This document shows positions 51,882 to 59,965 of a stretch of DNA of 64,000 nt, piece after piece. This DNA comes from Caulobacter sp. 602-1. GTDB lineage: Bacteria; Pseudomonadota; Alphaproteobacteria; Caulobacterales; Caulobacteraceae. Each line of letters starts with the position of its first letter. Position 1 is the first letter of the stretch. The DNA lies in NCBI RefSeq assembly GCF_003931565.1, contig NZ_RRYI01000003.1:186001-250000 (forward strand). The letters are read 5' to 3'. A program made the position numbers and the translations under genes. The notes under the pieces are model-generated. The model had not been told where the DNA came from. It did no database searches and worked only from the letters and a program-made list of their open reading frames with translations.

Positions 51882-52958
51882 TCACTTACATTCGGCGGGC
51901 TTGGCCTTGCAGTTGATCAGCCTTTGCTGCTGCAGGATGACATCGGCTTCAGCCTTGAGCGCCGCGGCTCTCGCTGTATCGGTTTCCGGCTTGAAGGGCT
52001 CCAGACCGGCGTTCAGCGCATTGGCCGCGCCGGCGGCCCCAGGTTCCTTGGTGTAGGTCAAGGTCGTCAGGGCGCCGGAGTCGCTTTGCACCATCGCGAA
52101 AGTCTGTTTGCCGAACGTCTTGGCCTGCGGCACGCGAAGGTCATAGCGCCGGATGGGATTGGGCACGGTGACGGCCTGCGTCCAGATCACGACCGGATTG
52201 GCGCTGTCCCTGACGTCCACCACCTCCAGGAGCAGCCGTTGTTGCCGGGTCATGGTGAGCGAGGCGAATTTGTCGTCGGTCGGCTCATACAGCGCCGCGG
52301 CGGGGACCTCGGTTTGGTCCTTCAGCCGCAGCTTCAAGACGGGGAGTCGGTCCTTCAGGAAGGTCGCTGCCGGCTCGCTGCCCCCCTCCGGCATGAAGTC
52401 CTGCGAGGCCGTCAGGGCCGGGAGGCCGGTGGGAGCGAAGGGGTTCGCCTCAAGCTTTTCATCCGCGCCTGCCCCGTAGCTGGTCGAGGCGAAGTACTTC
52501 AGGGTGATCGGCTTATCCTTGGCCAGGAGGGCGATGTACTCGCACGGCGTCGGTGTCGGCGATGGCGGGCCGCCCAGCACCAGGGCGGCGCTGCTGGCCA
52601 GGGTCATGGCAGCCTTGACTATGTCCTCGCCCTTGCCGGTCGAGCTGGCGTTGACGCTCTTGAGCCGATTGTCCTCGGTGAAGACGAACGTGAACTCGCC
52701 GGTCGAGAACGTCCCGTCGACATCCTTCAGGCGGACCGAGCCGCGCGCACGATCGGTGTCGGCCTTGAATTCGGTGACTTGCGAGACATCATGGCCGATC
52801 ACCAGGTCCTTCTTTTCGTTGCAGGCGATGGTCTGCAACACCTGCACACGGGTCTCGGCCTTGGGCAGGTAGTAGCTGACCTTTGCGTCCGGCATGCTGG
52901 CGCAGGCCCCAAGGCTCAGCGCGCCCGCGATCAGGACCAGACAGGACTTCACGTTCAT
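51882..52958 (-). CDS. Uncharacterised lipoprotein
   Basis: A 358-residue protein. ATG 52958 has AGGAGG upstream and gives a lipoprotein signal (KSCLVLIAGALSLGACAS) with lipobox LGAC. The mature protein has no domain I recognise; it is predicted mostly beta with an Ala/Thr-rich middle (TLASSAALVLGGPPSPTPTP) and a short C-terminal helix ending in Cys-containing INCKAKPAECK. It lies 59 bases downstream of the trypsin-like protease gene on the same strand, so it may be a surface or periplasmic partner or a target of that protease. Confidence 0.75.
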   Translation of the reverse strand: MNVKSCLVLIAGALSLGACASMPDAKVSYYLPKAETRVQVLQTIACNEKKDLVIGHDVSQVTEFKADTDRARGSVRLKDVDGTFSTGEFTFVFTEDNRLKSVNASSTGKGEDIVKAAMTLASSAALVLGGPPSPTPTPCEYIALLAKDKPITLKYFASTSYGAGADEKLEANPFAPTGLPALTASQDFMPEGGSEPAATFLKDRLPVLKLRLKDQTEVPAAALYEPTDDKFASLTMTRQQRLLLEVVDVRDSANPVVIWTQAVTVPNPIRRYDLRVPQAKTFGKQTFAMVQSDSGALTTLTYTKEPGAAGAANALNAGLEPFKPETDTARAAALKAEADVILQQQRLINCKAKPAECK

Positions 52959-53017
52959 GACCCCCTCCTTTGGTTTGTCTTGCATGGAACCGACGCTGCG
53001 GCGGGACTAAAGCAAAG

Positions 53018-54622
53018 CTAGAAGGCCACGGCGGCGACCTGCATTTCCTGGCCGGCCCTGGCCGTCAGTTCGGCGACCCAATCGCCCGGCGCGGCCGCCG
53101 GCAGGCTGCAGGTTAGCAGCATCGGCGCGATCATGGTGTCGCAAGCCACCGCCCCCTTGGGATCGCGCACGACCAGTCGCCCTGTCGCGCCCAGGTCGGT
53201 GCCGTTGATCGTCAGGCGAAGATCGCGCGGCGCGGCGACCGAAAAGGCGTAGGCGCTCGGCTTGGTCGCCGAGGAGACCCGCTGGTATTTCTTGCGCAGC
53301 ACATAGCGCAGATCGGGATTATCAGCGGCGGCGAGCGCGTCAGCGACCGGCGCACCGGGACTGGCGTCCAGCAGGGCAAGCTTGGCCTGGATCCAGGGAA
53401 CATAAGGAGCCACGTCGGTATCGACCGGGGACACCGACGGCGGGCATGGATTTTCCCAGGTCCCACCAAGACCAAAGGAGGTCACGCCCGACAGGACGAC
53501 CTCCCCGCCCTGCTGCACGAACAAGGGGCCGCCGGAATCGCCGGTACAGGTGGAGGCGTTGCGGCCACCTTTGAACTGCCAGCACACCCGATTGGGCTGA
53601 TGGGTCGCCGTACATCCGGTCGTCTCGATCTGCCCAAACAGCTTCAGGCCGCTTTCCCTTACGATGCCGTTGGACCCATCAGCCGCGCCGTTGCTCGCCA
53701 GCACGCTGCGCGATCCAAAGCCGACGATACGGCCCAGGGCGCCTATCTCGGTCGGTGAGGCCGCCAGGACGGCGGGGCGGATTTGCACGACGGGTTCGGA
53801 CAGGATCAGGAGCGCGATGTCGTTGACAGGCTCCTGGATGGCGCCGACCAGAGCGTAGTCTTCATGGCGGACGATTTGGACGATGTCGCGGCTGCCCACC
53901 CCTTGGAAAAAGACGCTGACGGGGTCCCCGACGTCCTGGCAATGGCCCGCCGTCAGGACCACCCGGGCGGATATGAGCGTACCCGTACAGCCGACCCAGT
54001 CGACATTATCGTGCCGCATAACGACCGCGGCGACAGAGGGAAAATCGGCTGTGGCCGCCGCCCCCACGCCGTAGACGAACAGCGAGATGGGTGATGCGAC
54101 TTCTCCGCCCACCTTGCCCGACGCGGGATCGACAGGCGCGGAGATCATGATCCCGACCGCCGTGCTCGGCTTGATGGCCTGGATGCGGCCAACCAACTCT
54201 TCGGCCGACCCGCGTGCCCGGATGACGGCTCGGCGAAGGTCTCTTGCCAACTCGTCTTGCCGATCGGCCTGTCCCTGCAGCATGTGCAGCGCTTGCTGGC
54301 GATCGGCTTCGCTGACGGAAGTCGAAGTTTCGGCGCTCGCGTCCGTGATCCGGCGACGCGGCAGCCAGGCGTTGGCCAGACCCTCTGACTCGGCGGTTCT
54401 CAGCTTTGGGACGATCTGGTCCAGCGGCGCGGCTTTCACCTCGGCGGCCGTCGCTCGACCCAATTCGGCCTGGGCCTGAAGCAGCTTGATCTGGGCTTCG
54501 ACCTGCGCCGGCGTGATGGTGGGCGTCGTCGACCGCGGCGGTTCCTGCGCCCGGGCCAGGCCGCCGATCATCAAACTCGCCAGAAATCCTAAAGCACCGC
54601 CACGGCGGTAGATAGCCAGCAT
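53018..54622 (-). CDS. Secreted trypsin-like (S1) serine protease with N-terminal helical region
   Basis: A 534-residue protein. ATG 54622 yields a signal (GGALGFLASLMIGGLARA). Residues about 30-150 are helical and charged (VEAQIKLLQAQAELGRATAA), a likely coiled coil. The S1 domain has the catalytic His in VVLTAGHCQDVG, Asp in PVNDIALLIL and Ser in TCTGDSGGPLFVQ, with Cys pairs. The last 120 residues form a beta-sandwich (RDLRLTINGTDLGATGRLVV), as in pre-peptidase C-terminal domains. It is followed by the lipoprotein gene. The substrate is unknown. Confidence 0.9.
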   Translation of the reverse strand: MLAIYRRGGALGFLASLMIGGLARAQEPPRSTTPTITPAQVEAQIKLLQAQAELGRATAAEVKAAPLDQIVPKLRTAESEGLANAWLPRRRITDASAETSTSVSEADRQQALHMLQGQADRQDELARDLRRAVIRARGSAEELVGRIQAIKPSTAVGIMISAPVDPASGKVGGEVASPISLFVYGVGAAATADFPSVAAVVMRHDNVDWVGCTGTLISARVVLTAGHCQDVGDPVSVFFQGVGSRDIVQIVRHEDYALVGAIQEPVNDIALLILSEPVVQIRPAVLAASPTEIGALGRIVGFGSRSVLASNGAADGSNGIVRESGLKLFGQIETTGCTATHQPNRVCWQFKGGRNASTCTGDSGGPLFVQQGGEVVLSGVTSFGLGGTWENPCPPSVSPVDTDVAPYVPWIQAKLALLDASPGAPVADALAAADNPDLRYVLRKKYQRVSSATKPSAYAFSVAAPRDLRLTINGTDLGATGRLVVRDPKGAVACDTMIAPMLLTCSLPAAAPGDWVAELTARAGQEMQVAAVAF

Positions 54623-54824
54623 GATTGCGCCCCCGCGCTTGGCGCGAGCCGACCGGTTCGGGGACGCCACGCGGCCCTCGTCAGGACGAGCCGGATCCGG
54701 GCACCAGGCAGTTCGCCCGCTGAGTTTAGCGCAACTATTGAGAGTTTCAATCTGACATTAACGCCAAGGGCGCAGTTCGAGCGGGGGTGCCGAAATTGTT
54801 GTCGCCCGTGACCGCGAGGGTTCC

Positions 54825-55266
54825 GTGAGCAGATCTTCTTCCCAGGCCCCAACGTCGGCGGAAAACCCCTACCCCATCGACATTCTTATGGAGCGCATCC
54901 CGCAACTGGCGCCACCGGTGCGCTTCTCGCGCGAGATCACGATCGTCTATTGGACGGCCATCGGGGCATGGGTCTGCGGCGGCGTGTTTGTCGCGCTCGC
55001 CCGGCGCGCCGGCGCCCTGGCCGAGGGGTTGGGCTGGTCGGGCGTGATCCTGCTCTATGTCGGCGCAGCCCTGATCGGTCTTCCACCTCGACGGGTTCCG
55101 GGCGATCCCGGGCAATTTCATGCGGATTCGCGACTCCGGGCGCTTCCAGTTGATTCCGGTCGAGCACGATGACCATCAGGACTACTGCGCCCTGTTTGAC
55201 CGGCTTGGGGATCGAACCGGTCGGCGAGGAACACCAGCCGCAAGGTCTTCCGAACGTCTCTCTTGA
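54825..55266 (+). pseudogene. Two-TM membrane protein gene with a frameshift
   Basis: The GTG at 54825 opens a frame with two hydrophobic segments (YWTAIGAWVCGGVFVALA and GVILLYVGAALIG) that then reads into unlikely Arg/Pro-rich sequence. Shifting one frame at about 55070-55080 gives a convincing continuation from FHLDGFRAIPGNFMRIRDSG to FQLIPVEHDDHQDYCALFDR before a TGA at 55264. I infer a single small gene with a one-base lesion (or a sequencing error). No family recognised. Confidence 0.65.
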
Positions 55267-55412
55267 GTCGAACCCAACGCGCCGAGCGCAAAAAATTTAC
55301 GTTTCAGCCCACTTGCCAGCGGCCATTCCGAACTTCTCAGAAGAGTCAGATTTCGCCGCCCGCTTCGCGGCGGAGACGACCGCACCGGCGACTGCCTCGC
55401 ACTATCGTCAGT

Positions 55413-55446
55413 GTTAAGTTGCAATTGGGGCGGCGTTAAGTTGCAA
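55413..55446. repeat. Direct repeat GTTAAGTTGCAA x2, 22 bp apart
   Basis: GTTAAGTTGCAA occurs at 55413-55424 and exactly again at 55435-55446, just downstream of the tRNA 3' end. The spacing equals about two helical turns, as for paired protein sites; it may also be a trace of an element insertion. Confidence 0.65.
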
Positions 55447-55457
55447 CGATACACCGC

Positions 55458-55534
55458 TGGCGGCCCAGGAGGGACTCGAACCCCCGACCTTCGCTTTAGG
55501 AAAGCGCTGCTCTATCCTGCTGAGCTACTGGGCC
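55458..55534 (-). tRNA. tRNA-Arg(CCT)
   Basis: Read on the minus strand, the 7-bp acceptor GGCCCAG pairs with CTGGGCC (55462-55468), then discriminator G and an encoded CCA. The D arm is GCTCAGCAGGATAGAGC, the anticodon loop TTCCTAA (anticodon CCT), and the T arm GGGGGTTCGAGTCCCTC. All arms pair; 77 bases with CCA. Confidence 0.95.
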
Positions 55535-55567
55535 TCCGCGTGCGAGGCGCAGGGTCAATAGCGCAAG

Positions 55568-56908
55568 ATGGCGGGCGTGCGAACCCCGGCAAATGGCTTG
55601 AGCGAAGCTCTCCGGGGGACGAACGCGTTGCGGCATCTGAAATCGATCTATGTCCAGGTCCTGATCGCCATCGCCCTGGGCATATTGGTCGGCGCGCTGT
55701 GGCCGAAGATCGGCGTGGCGGTCAAGCCTCTGGGCGACGGCTTCATCAAGCTGATCAAGCTGGTCATCGCGCCGGTGATCTTCTGCACCGTGGCGGGCGG
55801 CATCGCCCGGATGGGGGACATCAAGGCGTTTGGCCGGGTGGGCCTCAAAGCCCTGCTCTATTTCGAGGTCGTCTCGACCCTGGCCCTGGCGCTGGGTCTG
55901 CTGGTCGGGCGCACCCTGAAGCCGGGCGCCGGCTTCAACATCGATCCCAAGACGCTCGATCCGTCGATCGCCGCCGGCTACCTGGAAAAGGCCAAGCATG
56001 GCGAGGGTCTGGTCGCCTACCTGCTGCACCTGATCCCCGACACCTTCTTCGGGGCTTTCTCCGAGGGCAATCTGCTGCAGGTGCTGCTGATCGCCATCCT
56101 GACGGGTTTCGCCTGCACGCGGCTGGGCGACTTCGGCGACAAGGTGGCCAACGTGCTGGAGGACGCCGCCAAGCTATTCTTCGGCGTCATCCAGGTGGTG
56201 GTGCGCCTGGCGCCGCTGGGCGCGTTCGGGGCCATGGGCTTCACGATCGGCAAGTACGGTATCGGCGCCCTGGTCCAGCTGGGGGCGCTGGTGGCGACCT
56301 TCTACATCACCTCGCTGCTGTTCGTGCTGGTGGTGCTGGGCCTGATCGCCTGGGCCTGCGGCTTCTCCATCCTGCGGTTCCTGGCCTATATCCGCGAGGA
56401 GCTGCTGATCGTGTTGGGCACCAGTTCGTCGGAGTCGGTGCTGCCGCAGATGATGATGAAGCTGGAGAACGCCGGCGCCCGCCGCTCGGTGGTCGGCCTG
56501 GTGATCCCGACGGGCTACAGCTTCAATCTGGACGGCACCAACATCTACATGACCCTGGCCACCCTGTTCCTGGCCCAGGCGACCAACACCCCCATCAGTC
56601 TGGGGCAGGAGCTGGCCCTGCTGGGCGTGGCCATGCTCACCTCGAAAGGCGCCAGCGGCGTCACGGGCGCGGGCTTCATCACCCTGGCCGCGACCCTGGC
56701 GGTCGTGCCCGACATCCCGATCGCGGCCCTGGCCGTGCTGGTGGGCGTCGACCGCTTCATGAGCGAGTGCCGGGCCCTGACCAACCTTGTCGGCAACGGC
56801 GTGGCGACCCTGGTCGTCGCGCGATGGGAAGGCGCTCTGGATCGAGACCGCCTCAAGCGGGCCCTGCATGGCGGACTCGCCGCTCCGGAAGTCGCCGCCC
56901 CCTCATAG
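55568..56908 (+). CDS. dctA: Dicarboxylate/amino acid:cation symporter (DctA)
   Basis: A 446-residue transporter of the DAACS family. The motifs are those of Dct[41 protein letters not shown] (serine-rich hairpin), [20 protein letters not shown] and [19 protein letters not shown]. It would import succinate, fumarate or malate with protons or sodium ions across the inner membrane. It starts 34 bases from the tRNA-Arg gene, which is on the other strand. No two-component regulator (DctBD) is beside it. Confidence 0.94.
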   Translation: MAGVRTPANGLSEALRGTNALRHLKSIYVQVLIAIALGILVGALWPKIGVAVKPLGDGFIKLIKLVIAPVIFCTVAGGIARMGDIKAFGRVGLKALLYFEVVSTLALALGLLVGRTLKPGAGFNIDPKTLDPSIAAGYLEKAKHGEGLVAYLLHLIPDTFFGAFSEGNLLQVLLIAILTGFACTRLGDFGDKVANVLEDAAKLFFGVIQVVVRLAPLGAFGAMGFTIGKYGIGALVQLGALVATFYITSLLFVLVVLGLIAWACGFSILRFLAYIREELLIVLGTSSSESVLPQMMMKLENAGARRSVVGLVIPTGYSFNLDGTNIYMTLATLFLAQATNTPISLGQELALLGVAMLTSKGASGVTGAGFITLAATLAVVPDIPIAALAVLVGVDRFMSECRALTNLVGNGVATLVVARWEGALDRDRLKRALHGGLAAPEVAAPS

Positions 56909-57023
56909 CCGCCGCGGCAAGCGAAAATGCGTCCATAGGGCGATCTCTTTTCCCTGTACTATCTGCGCGCAACCCCTATCCTGGCGAAAAATCAGCGTTC
57001 GCTGGAATTTGGGGAGGTCCGTC

Positions 57024-57557
57024 TTGAGTCAGCCTTATATTGGCGAAATCCGCATGTTCGGAGGCAACTTTCCTCCGGTCGGCTGGGCGTTCTGCGATGG
57101 GCAGCTGATGTCGATCGCCGAGAACGACACGCTCTACAACCTGATCGGCACGACGTACGGCGGCGACGGCCAGAACACCTTCGGCATTCCCGACCTGCGC
57201 GGACGGGTCGTGACCCACTGGGGCGCGTCGCAAGGCGAAACCTACGTCATCGGCCAGCAGGGCGGCGTGGAAACCGTCACCCTGACGACCAGCCAGATCC
57301 CGCAGCACACGCACCCGGTCGCGGCCACCACGGCCACGGGCGATACGGGGGCGCCCACGGCCAGCACGATGCTCGCGACGGGCGGCCCCGGCGGGAGCAC
57401 CCTCTATCCCTATGGGACCTACGGCGGAAACCAGGTGGTCACCTCGGGCGCCAGCACGCTTTCCAGCGGCGGCTCTCAACCGCACGAGAACATGCAGCCG
57501 TACCTGGCGGTGAACTTCATCATCTCGCTGTACGGCATCTATCCGTCGCAGAACTGA
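57024..57557 (+). CDS. Phage tail collar domain protein (MdpB-like), first of three
   Basis: A 177-residue protein. The start is the TTG at 57024 with GGGGAGG six bases upstream, giving SQPYIGEIRMFGGNFPPVGW, the same N-terminus as the next two genes. It carries the tail-collar fold marks WAFCDGQLMSIAENDTLYNL, IGTTYGGDGQNTFGIPDLRG and a C-terminal SGGSQPHENMQPYLAVNFII. These short proteins (microcystin-dependent MdpB type) are found in many bacteria apart from phage. No signal peptide is visible. Function is not established; they are related to phage receptor-binding tail parts. Confidence 0.9.
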   Translation: MSQPYIGEIRMFGGNFPPVGWAFCDGQLMSIAENDTLYNLIGTTYGGDGQNTFGIPDLRGRVVTHWGASQGETYVIGQQGGVETVTLTTSQIPQHTHPVAATTATGDTGAPTASTMLATGGPGGSTLYPYGTYGGNQVVTSGASTLSSGGSQPHENMQPYLAVNFIISLYGIYPSQN

Positions 57558-57581
57558 CCGCGCCAGCTCGAGGAAATCTTC

Positions 57582-58133
57582 ATGTCCGATCAGTTCGTCG
57601 CGGAAATCCGCATCTTCGCCTTCAATTTCGCGCCGGCAAACTGGGCGCTCTGCAACGGTCAGCTCTTGCCGATCCAGCAGAACACCGCGCTCTTCTCGTT
57701 GCTGGGCACGACCTATGGCGGCAACGGCACCAGCAACTTCGCCCTGCCGAACCTGATGGGCTTGGCGGCGCTCCATACCGGCCGCAACCAGCCGGGCCCG
57801 GGGCTCAGCGTCTATGACCTTGGCCAGACCGGCGGGTCGGAAAGCGTGACCCTGTTGCAGAGTGAGATGCCGCTGCACACGCACGGCCTGTCGGTCTCCA
57901 GCGCCAATGGCACGACGCTGACGCCGACCAACAACCAGTTGGCGCGCGCCTTTTCAGGCAACTTCCAGTCTAACAGCCAGGGCCTGATCTACAGCACCGG
58001 CGCGCCCAATGTGCAGATGCCGCCGCAATCGATCGGCGCCGCCGGCGGAAGCCAGCCCCACAACAACATGATGCCTTCGCTGGTGCTGAACTACTGCATC
58101 GCGCTGCGTGGCGTCTTCCCGGCGCGCAACTAG
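57582..58133 (+). CDS. Phage tail collar domain protein (MdpB-like), second of three
   Basis: A 183-residue paralogue of its neighbours: SDQFVAEIRIFAFNFAPANW, ALCNGQLLPIQQNTALFSLL, GTTYGGNGTSNFALPNLMG, and a C-terminal GGSQPHNNMMPSLVLNYCIA. The middle part (the HTHGLSVSS region) differs from the other two, as expected if the three collars bind different ligands. It is 24 bases after the first gene, so all three probably form an operon. Confidence 0.9.
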   Translation: MSDQFVAEIRIFAFNFAPANWALCNGQLLPIQQNTALFSLLGTTYGGNGTSNFALPNLMGLAALHTGRNQPGPGLSVYDLGQTGGSESVTLLQSEMPLHTHGLSVSSANGTTLTPTNNQLARAFSGNFQSNSQGLIYSTGAPNVQMPPQSIGAAGGSQPHNNMMPSLVLNYCIALRGVFPARN

Positions 58134-58161
58134 CCGCCTTCAAACTTCGGAGCGTATCGCC

Positions 58162-58707
58162 ATGAGCGATTACTACATGGGCGAAATTCGCATCATGAGT
58201 TTCAACTTCGCACCCAAGAACTGGGCGCTGTGCAACGGTCAGCTGCTGTCCATCCAGCAGAACCAGGCGCTATTTTCGCTTCTGGGCACGACGTACGGGG
58301 GCAACGGCGTCAACAACTTCGCCCTTCCCGACCTGCGCGCCCGCACCCCCCTCCATACGAGCGATAGCCTGCCTTTAGGCGCGGTGCTCGGCGAGTTCAC
58401 GCACACGCTGATCAGCACCGAGATGCCGCAGCATTTCCACGTCCTGAACGCCAACACCAGCGTCGCCGGGACGAGCAACGTCTCTCTGCCGACGAACAAT
58501 ACGATCCTCGGCAACGCCGCGGGCAAGGCCAGCTCCGGCTCGACCCCGCCCTTCCTGCCCTACAGCGCCAACACCGCGAGCCTGACGCCCATGGACCCCC
58601 GCTCGCTGGGCTCCCAAGGCGGCTCGCAACCGCATGAGAACCGCCAGCCCTTCCTGGCGCTGACCGTCTGTATCGCGCTCAACGGCATCTTCCCGTCACG
58701 CAACTGA
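58162..58707 (+). CDS. Phage tail collar domain protein (MdpB-like), third of three
   Basis: A 181-residue paralogue: SDYYMGEIRIMSFNFAPKNW, ALCNGQLLSIQQNQALFSLL, GTTYGGNGVNNFALPDLRAR, ending GGSQPHENRQPFLALTVCIA and SRN. ATG 58162 follows a weak GGAGC. The middle domain again differs (HFHVLNANTSVAGTSNV). It completes the trio; the neighbouring DUF6916-like and GNAT genes form the rest of a recurring cassette. Confidence 0.9.
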   Translation: MSDYYMGEIRIMSFNFAPKNWALCNGQLLSIQQNQALFSLLGTTYGGNGVNNFALPDLRARTPLHTSDSLPLGAVLGEFTHTLISTEMPQHFHVLNANTSVAGTSNVSLPTNNTILGNAAGKASSGSTPPFLPYSANTASLTPMDPRSLGSQGGSQPHENRQPFLALTVCIALNGIFPSRN

Positions 58708-58773
58708 TCTCGACAGCGATGGCATCCGCGCTCCTCCCAGGCCGGCGCGCGGACGATCTGGTCTGAAGACGGC

Positions 58774-59067
58774 TCAGTTGAACACGGCCTGATAGTCCTG
58801 GCAGCTGGGGTCCGGGGTGTGGATTGGCGCGATATAGAGTTCGTGCGTCGTCCCGTCCGGCCCCTTCAGCATCCACATGTTTTCCGGCGCCCAGGGTGAC
58901 TTGGGACCTCGGAAGACCAGAGTGAAGGGCGCGCGCTCGCCGGCCGGCGCGTCCTGGACATCAACCTCGACCAGAGTCAGCGACAGCTCGGTGTCGCCCA
59001 ATTGGAAAAGCGCGCCGACGTGCGGTGAGAAGGAGTCGGCGGTGAGAGCGACGAAGGCGTCTGACAT
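58774..59067 (-). CDS. Small DUF6916-like protein
   Basis: A 97-residue protein starting at ATG 59067 (a TTG at 59109 is a poorer choice). It has SDAFVALTADSFSPHVGALF, LGDTELSLTLVEVDVQDAPA, a FTLVFRGPKSP strand and a Cys-containing C-terminus (HTPDPSCQDYQAVFN). DUF6916-type proteins commonly sit beside tail-collar MdpB genes; the assignment is from memory of that neighbourhood. It is convergent with the collar genes and divergent from the GNAT gene. Confidence 0.7.
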   Translation of the reverse strand: MSDAFVALTADSFSPHVGALFQLGDTELSLTLVEVDVQDAPAGERAPFTLVFRGPKSPWAPENMWMLKGPDGTTHELYIAPIHTPDPSCQDYQAVFN

Positions 59068-59111
59068 CGAATGGGTGCTCGCTACAGGTTCTACGTCTTT
59101 GAGACTCAACT

Positions 59112-59615
59112 ATGACGTCTGAAAACCTCGAAGGTAAAGCGGCGCCGCCCGTCCGTCGCGCCGAAGCAGCGTCCGATCAGGCGCTGCTGCTGAACCTCTT
59201 CATCGCCGCCCGCGCCCAGCACTTTGCGCCGCTCAACCTGCCCGCTCCGGTGCTGGACATGCTGATGCGCCAGCAGTTCCTGGCTCAGAGCGCCAGCTAC
59301 GCCGCCCAGTATCCCGGGGCGCGCCGCGAGATCATCGAGGTGGACGGCGCGCCCATCGGGCGCATGATCAGCAATCGGACGAATGGCCAAATGCGTCTCG
59401 TTGATATCGCTCTGGCGCCGGCGTGGCGAAGCAAGGGCCTGGGCTCGATCTTGATCACCGCGCTGATGGACGAGGCGCGCGCGACCGGAGCGGCGCTCGC
59501 ACTGCAGGTGGCGTGCGACAACGCGCGGGCCGCGGCGCTCTATGATCGCCTGGGCTTCGAGACGATCGCGGACGACGGCGTCTATCGCGAGATGCGCTGG
59601 ACAGCCGCATCCTGA
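59112..59615 (+). CDS. GNAT family N-acetyltransferase
   Basis: A 167-residue acetyltransferase. Motif A is LVDIALAPAWRSKGLGSILI with the acetyl-CoA pyrophosphate-binding R-x-x-G-x-G, and motif B is LQVACDNARAAALYDRLGFE. The N-terminal AARAQHFAPLNLPAPVLDML segment is typical of the GNAT that accompanies MdpB collar clusters. It would transfer an acetyl group to an amine of unknown identity. It is divergent from the DUF6916-like gene (45 bases) and followed by a terminator at 59682-59706. Confidence 0.88.
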   Translation: MTSENLEGKAAPPVRRAEAASDQALLLNLFIAARAQHFAPLNLPAPVLDMLMRQQFLAQSASYAAQYPGARREIIEVDGAPIGRMISNRTNGQMRLVDIALAPAWRSKGLGSILITALMDEARATGAALALQVACDNARAAALYDRLGFETIADDGVYREMRWTAAS

Positions 59616-59965
59616 CAGAGATCGACGCCCGTCGCGGCGACACGTCTCGGGCGCTCGACGTTGAGCGTCGCCTCCACGGGTCGGTCGCGGTTCGCCGCGA
59701 CCGTTTGACGCGCGACACGTGGAATGAAACCGATCGCCCCGGGCCCCCTTCTCCGCGCCTAGAAAGCGCCAATCCCCGCTGACGCCTTGCCCCGCCGCCT
59801 TTCTCCAAAGGCCTCGTCGCGTTCGCCCTCGGTCCCAAGGCCGTCGAATGAGAGCGCGTCCCGTCCACGGGTGCGATCGCCCGCATCGCGGACTAGCGGC
59901 TCAGCTTGTCCGGCGCCGTCTGCGTGTTAGGGTTTCAACCATAATCAACGTGCAACGCTCGAGAC
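59616..59965. other. Noncoding region between GNAT and histidine kinase genes
   Basis: About 350 bases, containing the terminator at 59682-59706 and presumably the kinase promoter. No gene is supported. Confidence 0.6.
59682..59706 (+). terminator. Hairpin terminator with TTCG tetraloop
   Basis: CGGTCGCGG-TTCG-CCGCGACCG, a perfect 9-bp stem with the stable TTCG loop, followed by TTT, 66 bases after the GNAT stop. Confidence 0.75.

Noticed and set aside
55414-55428. CtrA-like TTAA-N7-TTAA site near the tRNA
   Set aside because: The second half is TTGG, not TTAA, and the paired copy lacks it as well; the direct-repeat description is sufficient.
59616-59965. Small genes in the region before the HWE kinase
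   Set aside because: Open frames are short, Arg-rich and lack ribosome sites; only a terminator is convincing.
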